From the NCBI GenBank assembly GCA_022495995.1, contig JAFEMH010000930.1, positions 499,001 to 563,000 on the forward strand: DNA of 64,000 bases, written 5' to 3'. The translations under genes and the position numbers were made by a program. How positions within the stretch are numbered: position 1 is the first letter of the stretch; each line of letters starts with the position of its first letter. Shown here in pieces: positions 31,916-42,762 of this stretch. Source of the stretch: Adenophora triphylla var. japonica. Lineage: Eukaryota > Streptophyta > Magnoliopsida > Asterales > Campanulaceae. The notes under the pieces were generated by a model. That model was not told the DNA's origin and did not search any database. It saw nothing but the letters and a program-made list of their open reading frames with translations.

Positions 31916-33571
31916 TCCCCTTCCCCCTAGATATTTATGAATTTTTTTTTGGTTATTGTACCCTTTTTGGGAAAACATCATGTTATTTTTGTTATGCACA
32001 TCTTTTGGATTTGGCCTATTTTATTTTGTATGTACATTGTTATGCTTTTTGCACGCACTTATGAAATGACGATGGTATGATATTTGGCTTGAATTGAATG
32101 ACTTGAATGGATTTTTGGTTTGAATACGAATGCAATGGGTGTACATGGGGTAAATGAACCCTCCCTTATGCATTTGAGAAGTGTATGACTGGCATTTGCA
32201 GCTATTGACATGTCGAGGATTGCCACAGGGAAAGCGCATGCTTTGCCGATGTCTCGATGTACGATGTGGCTTGTTATGTCGCGCGACTTGGCTTGTTATG
32301 TCGCGCGACTTAAGCTTTGTCCGTGCTTTTCATTGCCTTTGGAACTGGAATGGAATTGCAGGCACAGGTTGGAATTGGGGGACCAAAAGAGGTCACCTAC
32401 CTGGCCTCCTTGGGACAATGGCAAAGAGATATTTGGTCCCTTCCTATAAGGATGGAAACGGGGTGACCTAGGAGGTTAAACAACCGATCCTACTAGGAAT
32501 GTGCCAAATCAAAAGGGGTGACCAATGTGGTCAAAAAATTGGACGTTTATGAAAAGCTTATGCACCAATGGAGAACGGGGAAAGAAAAGGTGATCAAAGT
32601 GGTCGGATGGCTGAACCTTTTTATGAAAGGCTACCTACGTATCCCGGAGGAATCAAGCCTTGATCGTAGTTCAAGCTTCATCTAGACAGTTAGGAATGAT
32701 GTCTAGGATCCTTGAGGTTTTAACGATTAGTGGAGGTCGTCACCTGAGGAGGCTAAAGCTTACGTCACTATCGAGTAGATAGAGGCAGCTATAGCTGGAA
32801 AACTTGAGCATACTTCTCAATCTGTGATAGAGGTAGCTAAAGTTGGATTTTGACAATCAGAAAGCGTCGCTGGCATTATCTCGTTATAACGAAAGTAACG
32901 GAGGCGCTTTTGGGAGAAAACGTTACCATTAGCAATTGGCACGTTACTTGAGCCTAGGGGTGATGAACATGGTATGGACTGGGTCTGGATGTACATATGG
33001 AATGTTTTTAAGACGGGTTTCAAGCAGGTGGGGTCATATCACTTGGGTGCGGACTGAACTGCTGTTGTTGCTGAGATGTTGTCAACGTGGACTAGAATTC
33101 CTTCTTGGGCTGAGACTGGGTTTAAACCTCGGGTCTTGATTAAGGTCCTTTTCTTAAACTCTGGTGCTTGAAGGCGATCTTTGACGAGTGCTTTTATAAC
33201 CAAAGCAGATGTTGAAGTGACCAAACCTCTCTTCTAGGGATGGATGTGACTTATCGGAGCCCCGGTTTGAGGAAAAAAAAAACTTTCTGCAAAGCCCCAT
33301 GTCTTACTAAAGCAAGGAAAGATCCTTTCATTTGGCAAAGCCCCGGTTGAATGAACTGAGTAGGCGAAGTGACTTGGCGAAGCCCCAGTCTGGTGACCTA
33401 GCAAAAATCCCAATCTGATTGGTACTGCGAACGTGATCCTGGGGTTAATCTGACCAAGACTGAATCCATCTAGGGACCTAGTGAAGAACTCGATGCGAAA
33501 TCCAAAAATGGCTAAAGAAGCCCCAGTTGAATGTCTTGGCAAAGACCCAACTTTGAAGAGTTCCAAGGCAG
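31916..33571. other. Element C segment between PMD gene and CACTA
   Basis: No gene. Two GTCGCGCGAC palindromes in identical TTATGTCGCGCGACTT contexts lie at 32,278-32,287 and 32,300-32,309. Structured motif copy g is on the minus strand at 32,632-32,677 (inner ATTCC/GGGAT). GTAACG...CGTTAC arms lie at about 32,900-32,935. From about 33,250 a short imperfect block with aaagccccagt recurs several times. Confidence 0.55.
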
Positions 33572-34004
33572 CACTACTAGAAAAACATGTTTTAGCCACA
33601 GCTAAATTAGTGGCTAATCTTCAAAATCAGAGGCTAAATTTAACTTAGCCACTAAAATATTCAGTTTCAAGTAAGTGGCTAAATGCAGGTAGCAAATTTA
33701 GTAACAGAGTATTTAGTGGCAAAAAGTGCAACTGAAAACCAGTGGCAATTTTTATCATCAGACGGTTGCCAATTTTAATAAATGAAATTCAACAACAATC
33801 AGTTGCTAAAATTTTGCAACCTTTCACCAACCAATATTTTGTGGCTAAATAATAATATTAATTTTCTCAAATTATTATATTTTTTTACTAAATTATATAA
33901 TTAATACTTTATATTTCATATTAGATGCTAAATTTGGTAAAAAGTGACTACAAGATTGTATTAGACAAAAAATTTTAGTTGATAATATATACCTAAATTA
34001 GTGA

Positions 34005-34109
<105 letters not shown>

Positions 34110-34260
34110 AGCATTCATGATTCAAATAAAACATTATAAAATACTAAATAAATAGTTTAAGATGACTTCTCAACTCCTCTTAATTCAAATAAAACATAAC
34201 ACATAGTACTAAACATTATAAGATGGGATCATCCATAAAGTGGCATGGAAGGTTAAAGTA

Positions 34261-34584
34261 CTAAGACCCGCGAGAGCGAGGATGATTCGTTTTGGAGTAA
34301 GATAACACTCGCGCCAGTTGGGCTTGCATGTCAATTTGAGTTTGATGCATTATTTTCTGTGTTTCCATCATTTCCTCCATCCTAGTGTGCATCTCTTGCT
34401 CGCGACGCACTGCCTCATCTTCTCTACGGTGAGCCTCAACTTCTCTGCGGCGAGCCTCATCTTCTCTGCGGCGAGCCTCGTCCACAAGTTGTTGTAACTC
34501 TTGATGCGATGTTGAGTCATGAGAGGGTCTTATCCTAGTAGATTGAGAAGCCTGTCCATTGTTTTCTTGACCAAAAAGAGCCAT
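34261..34584 (-). CDS. CACTA-associated coiled-coil ORF (transposase C-terminus-like)
   Basis: MALFGQENNGQASQSTRIRPSHDSTSHQELQQLVDEA-type start, then five imperfect copies of RRRED/HRRED, then RMEEMMETQKIMHQTQIDMQAQLARVLS. Such a Q/E-rich tail is typical of the second plant CACTA protein (Transposase_24-type). It may be the last exon of the gene fragments to the right, because the frame upstream (34,590-34,740) is on the same strand. The mirrored copy at about 50,040-50,360 is broken. Confidence 0.5.
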   Translation of the reverse strand: MALFGQENNGQASQSTRIRPSHDSTSHQELQQLVDEARRREDEARRREVEAHRREDEAVRREQEMHTRMEEMMETQKIMHQTQIDMQAQLARVLSYSKTNHPRSRGS

Positions 34585-37150
34585 TTCTGCAGCAGATATT
34601 AAAATAAAATAGCTGTCTCAAATATCTTCTTCCATTTCTTTTCTGTAAATCTGATAAAATAACTACATAATCTTCAAAAAGAAGTCCCCTAACCTCATAT
34701 ATACAAGACCATGTTCCCAGGCCCCTACACACTCAATATTAGCATAACAAGTAGAACATAGAGCAATTGGTAAAAAAAGGATGAAGTAAACCAAATCAAC
34801 ACCACAGTTCAACTACTGAAGTATAACCAGAGTATACTTTCTCAACATGATTAGAAGCAGAACCTACAGTAGAGAAAGAAGTCAAAATATTCCTAACCTT
34901 AGAATAAATGTCTGCAAAAGCACGTGCATGATTGACTTTGCCTATATAATGCAGATCCGCCTTCTCCAGTTTCCCTTCAACAAAAATTAATCCTCCTTCA
35001 CTAACAGCAAAAAGCACAAGATCACCGGAGTGCAGTCCTGCCTGAAATTTTTAAAAATATAGTTAATGAACTTGGAGTTTATTAGGAAAAAAAAATGACC
35101 CCAAGAAAAATGTAAACCTGGGTTAATGAAAGTATGTTCATGAAACTGAGGACAACTATCAGCCTCCATAAACTTTTTCTCTTTGAAAGGGGGAGTGGAG
35201 AGAGGGGTGGGGTTTTATAAGTCATACTCCATACTAATAACTCAATAAGTTCATAAAGATAAGCAGGAGATAAGCATGTAATATTTAGAATGCAATATTA
35301 AACAAAGGAACAAAACACATTTTAAATCACAAAAAGTAAAAAATTATTCTTCCAAAATGATTTCCAGAACTTACTAGTGGTTGCAAGTGACAGCAGACCA
35401 AAGCCTATAGCTTCGAAAAAAGGAATCATATCCAATACTTCATCCAAAATATGACATGTAAACTTTGTAAATGGATGACTGCAAATTGGCCATTTATCAG
35501 GGTATATTTTTACTGACTCTATGAATGTATCTAAATCTGACAGAGATAAGGACTGCAACCACTTGCTTAATCAAGTGAAGCATGTAGTCTGAATTTATAG
35601 TTGATATACCTTTTGAATGAAATCCCCACTCATGGATCCAAGCACAACAGGAGGATCAACATATGTTATCAGTTTCCCATCATCTTGTAGCTCCAAAGCA
35701 ACCTGCTCATCCAGTAGAAAAGGAAGAATCAGCAACCCTTAAACCATCCCGATACGAAATATATTTAAGTTTAAGTATGACTATATCATTTTGTTTAGTT
35801 ATCTTGTAAATAACCCTTCTAAACTACTGCAAGTAAAGCAACTTGAATTCGGGTATATTTGATAAACTAGGGATGAACAATTACATAAGCCATTAAACGT
35901 CATTATGTATTCGCCTTAACAAACAAGAAGATTCCATGAAACTCTTTTCTAGTGTGTACAAGACAGAAAATTTGGATATTATACGGGGAGAAAGGGAATG
36001 CAGCCATATAAGTTACAGAAATATCCAAATATAGCTCATTAGGAAAAACTGAGTTCTGCCATGATTGCTTCTGAGTAAGTGCCTGGGTCCTTAAAATTTA
36101 CAAACGATGATGGTACTACTACACCCGTCTTGTACTGTATTATGAAACAGCTTATAAACAAGCTACATTAGCAACGAAAAAAGTGATAAAACATAATCAG
36201 GGGAAGCAATGCTAGAGTGTACCTGTTGCTGAACTGGAACCTGTCCACTACCATCCGTATCGATGACATATTGACTGCAATTCTCATCCTTCTAGACAAG
36301 TGCCAAAGGTGTATTCCCAGCTTCATAATGTGCAACTCTCCTGAAAGGATGGGGGAGATCCACAAGCGTTGTGGTGAGAAAGAGAGTGACTTATGGAGGG
36401 CAATTATATAAGGCCTAACCACATTTTCAAGTCAAATCATCATAATCATGAACCATCAGATCTGGAATACTAACCTCACTTTGTAAATCAATTATGAACT
36501 TCAAAATTAATTCATCCCCAAAATCACAAAACAGGATTAATAACCAAAACTCATATGTTTCTCCAGATCTGATTATGTAGCATGCATTAAACTTCAAATA
36601 CAATTCAAACAAAGCAGGTAAAATAATTTAGACATCAAAAAAAAATGTTAAATGAACACCAAAGTTATCCAAACAGAGTCTATTACATTCAAATCAATCA
36701 TATTCCACTCGAGATCTACACATATTTACATCACAAAAACTCAAATCCACTTCATTTTAAGCATAACAAATCAGTAAAAAAAGGTAAATAAAAAATTGAT
36801 CCGTTTCATTCACTTAAAACAAACTCAGCAATTCAACACTATATAAAATCAACTCAAATCAAATAAATAAACACTACGTACATAGAATCAAATCAACAGC
36901 ATACAAAACGGAGAAATCAAAAAACTCAACTGCGTGCAAAAACACACACAGAGCCGGAGAGAACCAGCACAATCATATGAATTAGGGCTTTCAACAAAAT
37001 TAAGTAAAATAATAAGAAAAATACCTGCAACTAATGTCAACAATTGAGGAAGATCACCCCAACATGAACAACGTGAATAGACTGATTTTTCTTGAAAGAG
37101 AAGATCTATCTTGAGAGAGAAAAGGTCGCAGACGTGCGTGGAATGGAGGA
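34585..37150 (-). pseudogene. Captured multi-exon gene fragment inside CACTA, unrecognised
   Basis: Exon-like blocks on the minus strand are bounded by AG/GT: PVQQQ ending at about 36,220 (YVIDTDGSGQVPVQQQ); VALELQDDGKLITYVDPPVVLGSMSGDFIQK (about 35,605-35,700); WLQSLSLSDLDTFIESVKIYPDKWPICSHPF through GFGLLSLATT (about 35,380-35,570); GDLVLFAVSEGGLIFVEGKLEKADLHYIGKVNHARAFADIYSK (about 34,900-35,040). The separating sequence is AT-rich, like introns. I do not recognise the protein. A TAG interrupts the first block. Confidence 0.5.
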
Positions 37151-37201
37151 ACTCTTCTGAAAATTGTGGGAATTTTTTGGCCTGTTGGCGCCCTTCTAAA
37201 T

Positions 37202-37275
37202 TTCGCCTCTTTTCTTTTCTTTTTCTTTTTCTTTTTCTTTTTCTTTTTCTTTTTCTTTTTCCTTTACCTTTTCCT
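37202..37275. repeat. (CTTTTT)n tract
   Basis: About 12 units of ctttttt-type hexamer. Mirrored as (GAAAAA)n at about 47,300-47,360, less regular. Confidence 0.9.
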
Positions 37276-37397
37276 TTCATAATTATAATTGTTTCCTAAA
37301 AAATAGGCACAATATTTAAGAAAAAATAGGATAAGAAATTAGTGGAATGAATTGTTATGAGTAGAAAAATTAAAGTAGGAGATGTTGAGTGGGATTA

Positions 37398-37401
<4 letters not shown>

Positions 37402-37462
<61 letters not shown>
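37402..37462. repeat. (TA)n tract
   Basis: About 60 bases of TA. Mirrored at 47,087-47,150. Confidence 0.95.
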
Positions 37463-37466
<4 letters not shown>

Positions 37467-37689
37467 GACATAGACATGTTTCGTATGTTTGAGCATAATT
37501 ATTATATATAATTATTATAACAATAACAATAATTTACTTTGTATATAACTATGTTTTTGTTAGGGATGACCAAAACAGAACTGAAATCGGTCCGGAACCG
37601 TTGAACCGCCACGAATCGAAATCGGTCAAAATCGGAACCGCCTCGAAGCGGAACCGTTTGAAATCATAACCGGCAGTTTAGCGGTCCTA

Positions 37690-38825
37690 GTAGTGGTTGT
37701 AGTAGTGGTAGTAGCGGTAGTAGTAGTAGTAGTGGTGGTGGTGGTAGTAGTAGTAGCGGTGGTAGTGGTAGTAGTGGTAGTAGTGATGGTAGTGGTAGTG
37801 GTGGTGATAGTAGTTGTGGTAGTGGTAGTGGTAGTGGTAGTGGTAGTAGTAGTGGTAGTGATAGTAGTGTTAGTGGTAGTAGTGGTAGTAGTAGTGGTAG
37901 TAGAGGTAGTAGTGGTAGTAGTGGTGGTAGTGGTAGTAGTGGTGGTAGTAGTGGTGGTGGTAGTGGTACTAGTACTGGTAGTAGTAGTGGTGGTAGTGGT
38001 ACTGGTAGTAGTTGTAGTAGTGGTGGTGGTGGTGGTGGTGATAGTGGTGATAGTAGTGGTAGTGGTAGTAGTAGTGGTAGTAGCAGTAGTGGTGGTAGTA
38101 GTAGTAGTAGTGGTAGTAGTAGTAGTTGTGGTAGTGGTAGTAATGATGGTAGTGGTGGTAGTGGTAGTGGTAGTAGTAGTGGTGGTAGTGGTAGTGGTGG
38201 TGGTGGTGGTGATAGTAGTAGTGGTGGTAGTAGTGGTGCTAGTAGTAGTAGTAGTAGTGGTGGTAGTAGTGATAGTAGTTATAGTGGTTGTAGTGGTGGT
38301 AGTAGTAGTGGTGATAGTGGTAGTGGTGGTAGTGGTAGTGGTGGTAGTGGTAGTAGTGGTGATAGTGGTAGTGGCAGTGGTGGTGGTGGTAGTGTTAGTG
38401 GTGGTAGTAGTGGTGGCAGTAGTAGTAGTAGTGGTAGTAGTAGAAGTGGTGGTAGTAGTGGTAGTAGTTGTAGTGGTTGTAGTGGTGGTAGTAGTAGTGG
38501 TAGTAGTGGTAGTGGTGGTAGTGGTGGTAGTTATGGTAGTGGTAGTGGTGGTGGTGGTGGTAGTAGTGGTGGTAGTAGTAGTAGTAGTGGTAGTAGTAGT
38601 AGTGGTGGTAGTAGTGATAGTAGTTGTAGTGGTTGTAGTGGTGGTAGTAGTAGTGGTGGTAGTGGTAGTAGTGGTAGTAGTGTTGGTAGTGGTAGTGGTG
38701 GTGCTGGTAGTGGTAGTAGTAGTGGTGGTAGTAGTAGTAGTAGTGATAGTAATAGTAGTGGTGGTAGTAGTGATAGTGATAGTAGTTGTAGTAGTTGTAG
38801 TGGTTGTAGTGGTGGTAGTGGTGGT
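37690..38825 (+). repeat. 1.1-kb GTA/GTG trinucleotide microsatellite
   Basis: Over 370 triplets of the form GTN (mostly GTA and GTG, a few GTT or interruptions) in one frame. The open frame it creates codes for almost pure valine and is not a gene. The mirrored tract (45,740-46,880) is the CCA/CTA complement, far more interrupted by C insertions. Confidence 0.95.
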
Positions 38826-39250
38826 ATTGAAGGTGTTGCATTAGTAATATTACAATTGCATTAGAAGGATATAATGCAATGCCATGTAACTTAATGTAAG
38901 GGTGTTATTGAAGGCGCTGCATTAGTAATATAACAATTGCATTAGAAGAATATAATGCAATGCCAAGTAACTTAATGCAAGGGTGTTATTGAAGGCGTTG
39001 CATTAGTAATATTTATTGCATTATAATGGATAGAATGCAACACCAAGTAACATAATGCAAGGGCTTTATTGATGGTGTTGCATTAGAAGAATTTCATGTA
39101 ACGCATAGAAACCTAAGGCAACGCAGAAGCCATAGTTGTTGTAATAGCTCAAATAAACCGTTGCATTAATGAAATAATGCAACGCCATTCTAAAGCATTG
39201 TTGCATTTGATGCATTTTATGTGTTACATTTGTTCGAAAATGTAGTAGTG
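38826..39250. repeat. ~80-bp tandem repeats ending in a second CACTA-like terminus
   Basis: The block from attgaaggcgttgcattag to gtaacttaatgcaaggg is present about four times (38,823-39,120). The segment ends at 39,250 with CGAAAATGTAGTAGTG, the reverse of a CACTACTACATTTTCG end. This fits a CACTA terminus of another family, nested in the first element. The partner end was not found. Confidence 0.6.
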
Positions 39251-39254
39251 AAAG

Positions 39255-39510
39255 GGTAGTTCGTCCCTCTTTTCTTTTATATACTTTTATTTGTTTAGTT
39301 TTTTTTTTTTTTTATCTTTTTTTGTATACATGTTTTAAAAAAATCAGTAATAAAAAAGGTTTGAAATTTTATTTTCTTGTCAATAAAAATTAAAAATAAA
39401 TAAAGGGTAGTCCGTCCTTCTTTTCTTTTATACTTTCATTTTTTTAGTTTTTTCTATCTTTTATTATATACATTTTTGTAAAAAAAAATCACTAATAAAA
39501 AAAGTCTAAT
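39255..39510. repeat. ~157-bp tandem duplication
   Basis: The block agggtagtycgtcc...cttttatac...ttatctttt...aaaaatcast starts at 39,255 and again at 39,407. No gene. Confidence 0.75.
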
Positions 39511-39877
39511 GTTGATAAAACATAGCAACAAAATTAGCAACCGACTAAATTATTTAAATTTAGCTACCACATAGCCACTAATAATTTTTTATAATATTCT
39601 ATTAGTTTTTTTATTATATTTAGCTACCGATTAGCAATAAATCTAGCGACTGACATGCCACTAAGATAGTTCTGTTACAATTTAGATACAAAATTAGCTA
39701 CTTAATGAAATTGGTTGCGAATTTGTTGCTAATGTTGATACAGAAAATGTTCGGTTGCAATTCAGTAACCAAATTAGCAACTACAAAATATCGATCGCAA
39801 ATTGGTTAATTATTTAGCAACTGAAATTATTCAGTGGCGAATACTAGTGGCTAAAACATGTTTTTCTAGTAGTGCAG

Positions 39878-40509
39878 CCCTAATGCGAATTGTAGCAGAA
39901 GAGGAAAAATCTATCCTTTTTTTCTTTTTTTTGTTTTAGTCAATCAGTCAACCTTAAGAAGATGTGAAAGAGAAGATTCTTAGAAATTCGTACATGCAGG
40001 GGCATATTTTTTCGAAAGGTGGGAATAGATCCCAATTTTGTGTTATTTCGATGGCCTTATTCGATGTAGGCACAAAAACTCGCTTTGGGTTTGACTCTTT
40101 TGAGAGAGTATAAGCGTAGAGAGGTTGGTAAAAGTGTATGGAAGCCCCTGCTGACAGAAAATCAGTGTTTAGCACTATTTTTCCTAAGATGTAGAAAGAG
40201 AAGACTTGTCAAGACATCTGAAAACTTGTTTTATTTACAATGATCACAAGATTGCTTAAAACCCTTTGTTAATGTTCGGGTTATTCAACCACTAATCTCG
40301 ATATGAGCTAACATTCTTATTAGTCACGAGGAGAAAGTCAACCGATGTCGCGGGTCAAGGTTGGCTGGGTGTGAAAGAAAGGTTTTGTGTATAGGGAGGT
40401 CATTGATGAGACCGGGTTTTCTGGGATTTGACTGTGTTTATGAGAAAGGTCATTTGATGAGACCGGGTTTTCGGGAATTTGTATATACTTATGACCGGAC
40501 CATTGCTGG
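39878..40509. other. Element C 3' region between CACTA and structured motif
   Basis: No coding sequence. A block gaccgggttttctgggatttg is present twice (about 40,410 and 40,459). Confidence 0.5.
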
Positions 40510-40556
40510 TTGCCTACGTTCCCCTCATTGTGAGGAGCTCAGGTCGCCGTAGTTCG
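40510..40556 (-). promoter_or_regulatory. Conserved CTACG/CGTAG structured motif, copy h
   Basis: The minus strand reads CTACG, GCGACCTGAG, CTCCTCA-CAA-TGAGGGG, AACGTAG. The inner CCTCA/TGAGG stem is the same as in copy a of T1. It follows the ~105-bp repeats in both elements. Confidence 0.65.
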
Positions 40557-40856
40557 GCCTTGGCCGGACTGCTCCAGGCTTTGGGATTTGTGGTTCCTTT
40601 AGTGAAAAGGCTTAGGATGAGATGATTGGATGATGAGGCGTGGGCCTCGGGATGATTCCTTGACCAAGTCATTTTGGACGGTTGATTCTGATTTTCATCT
40701 TTCATTGGGGGAGAAAGGATTTGCACGTGCCTACAGGCTTATGAAATGCTTCTGACTTTGCTTCGACCGCTCCATTGTTATCGACAACTTTCATTCTCTG
40801 AGCTTTGATTTTGCCTGTCCGTCAAGCTTTTGATGGGCGGTGCTGGGTCCTTGGCC

Positions 40857-41175
40857 TCATTTTTTTTTTTATATGTGCAACCCTGTTTTTTGCCTAGACA
40901 GCCCCCTTTTTGGGATTTTCGGCCTAGCTGGGCATTACTCTTTTTGCACTACATTATTTTTATTATATTTTTTTATGTGCAACCCTGTCTTTTGCCTAGA
41001 CTACCCTTTTTTGGGATTTTCAGCCTAACTGGGTATTACTCTTTTTGCACTACATTATTTTTATTATATTTTTTTTATGTGCAACCCTGCCTTTTGCCTA
41101 GACTACCCTTTTTTGGGATTTTCAGCCTAACTGGGTATTACTCTTTTTGCACTGCATTTTTTTTCTTTATTTTCT
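40857..41175 (-). repeat. Post-pol ~103-bp repeats, three units
   Basis: tatgtgcaaccctg starts at about 40,871, 40,974 and 41,077. Each unit contains tttttgggattttc, gcctaactgggtattactct and a T-run. It is homologous to the T1 repeats at 4,711-4,890 on the sense strand. Confidence 0.85.
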
Positions 41176-41756
41176 GAGGCACTTGAGGGCCAAGGCGAGC
41201 CCCTGCTTGAATTTTTCTTGACATCTTTGAGGTCGAAGGCAGGCTCCTAGATTTTTGTCGACACGAGGCCAATCTTTCGAAGCTGAGTGGCTTCTTGTTG
41301 TCCCTTGATGTTGCCGCCGTCGTTGACTTGGTCAAGATGAAGGTGGGGGCATGGTTTGGGAAGCGTATAGCTTGATGAAGGCTTTTATGAGGTAAGGAAA
41401 GTGTATGGCTTGATGGAGGCCTTTTATGAGGTAAGGAAAGTGTATGGGGAAGGCATTAGTTGACTTTCTCACACCGATTAATCAGAGAGTTAATTATTTC
41501 AAGAGATTATTAGTTGAATAATGCAAATGATCATATAAAATAAAACCATTTCATTAAATGTAATGTAGGTGTGCAAATAATGTCTTAAGTCTAGCAAGAA
41601 AAGAAGAAGACTCTTTAATAGAAAATTAAAGATTGATTACAATGTCCGTAGAGGACTTGATTGAAAGAGAAAAGTACTAGAACCTACGAAGGTTGACTGA
41701 GAGACTATTTTTCTTTTTTTTTTAGTCTTACTTAAGGATAGGTAGACCCTAGTCTA
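41176..41756. other. Element C spacer between gag and ~103-bp repeats
   Basis: A block gtatagcttgatgaaggcytttatgaggtaaggaaa is duplicated (about 41,366 and 41,402). No ORF of note. In T1 this position is occupied by protease to integrase, so pol is missing here. Confidence 0.5.
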
Positions 41757-42403
41757 GCTACTCTTCGCGGGTTGGACTGCCAGGTAACTTGAGCTTTCCT
41801 TCGTAGATCAGCCACTGAATTTCTTTCTTCAGATCCACACACTTGTCTGTCACATGACCAAAATGCTTGTGGTACTCACAGAACTTGGTCCTGTCAACTC
41901 TACTGGGGTTTCTTGGCTTATAATTCTCGAGAGGTGTGAGAAGGCCTCATTTCACCAAATCATCGAAAACTTTGCTCATGGGCATCCCAAAATCATCAGG
42001 CTGACGTTTCTGATCTTGCACTTCCTGAATTGACCTCTTACCATAACTTTCTGTTTTTGGCCTATGGAGGTTCTCGAGCTTCACTTTTTCTATCAATTTC
42101 TGGATCTCATGCCTCAAATAGGTGCAATCATCGTGTTGTGCCCCCAGTATTGATGGAAAAGACGGTGCTTCATGGACTTAAGCCAGTCCAGGGCCGAATG
42201 CAAGGGTTCCACGGGCTTTCAATTCTCCGGTGGCTTTCTCGAGCTTTTCTTTTATAATTCTATCCAAGAATCTTGCTTAAAAGGCATATCAGGTATTGCG
42301 GAGTTTTCGGGAGACATTGTTGTTCTCAAGACTCGGAGTTCCATTGTCCGAGTTGGTTCCATTGTTGGATTTGGTGAAGGAGGCTACGACACTCTTTCCT
42401 TTT
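41757..42403 (-). pseudogene. Element C Gag C-terminus with two zinc knuckles, left arm
   Basis: Reading leftwards: KGKSVVASFTKSNN, then after stops FHQYWGHNT-DDCTYLRHEIQKLIE (first knuckle, frame-shifted within), MPMSKVFDDLVK-stop-GLLTPLENYKPRNPSRVD, FCEYHKHFGHVTDKCVDLKKEIQWLIYEGKL (second knuckle). The stop in DLVK*GLL is TGA where the right arm has CGA. The N-terminal capsid part is lost at the fold-back junction (42,403). Confidence 0.72.
42118..42403. other. Loop of the inverted duplication and fold-back junction
   Basis: The minus-strand gag text runs unbroken from 41,757 to 42,403, but the mirrored copy starts at 42,404 with sequence matching 42,117 and leftwards (GAGGCATGAGATCC). The turn is therefore a fold-back at 42,403/42,404 that skips 286 bases, which remain single-copy. 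A short shared TTTG lies at the join. Confidence 0.8.
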
Positions 42404-42762
42404 GTGAGGCATGAGATCCAGAAGTTGATAGAAAATGGGAAGCTCGAAGGCCTCCAGCCAGGCCAAAAACAGAAATCTATAAGAGAGTCGGTCAGGATGT
42501 ACAAGGTCAGAAACGTCAGTCTGATGATTTCGGGATGCCCATGAGCAAGGTTTTCGATGATTTGGTGAAACGAGGCCTTCTCACACCTCTCGAGAATTAT
42601 AAGCCAAGAAACCCCAGTAGAGTTGACAGGACCAAGTTCTGCGAGTACCACAAGCATTTTGGTCATGTGACAGACAAGTGTGTGGATCTGAAGAAAGAAA
42701 TTCAGTGGCTGATCTACGAAGGAAAGCTCAAGTTACCTGGCAGTCCAACCCGCGAAGAGTAG
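42404..42762 (+). pseudogene. Element C Gag C-terminus, right-arm copy
   Basis: HEIQKLIENGKLEGL, then PMSKVFDDLVKRGLLTPLENYKPRNPSRVDRTKFCEYHKHFGHVTDKCVDLKKEIQWLIYEGKLKLPGSPTREE and stop at 42,762. The second CCHC-like knuckle is complete and the codon that is TGA in the left arm is CGA (Arg). A frame change near 42,535 separates the two parts. Confidence 0.75.

Noticed and set aside
37693..38844. 383-codon ORF, almost pure valine, and its reverse Tyr/His frame
   Set aside because: Product of a GTN microsatellite.
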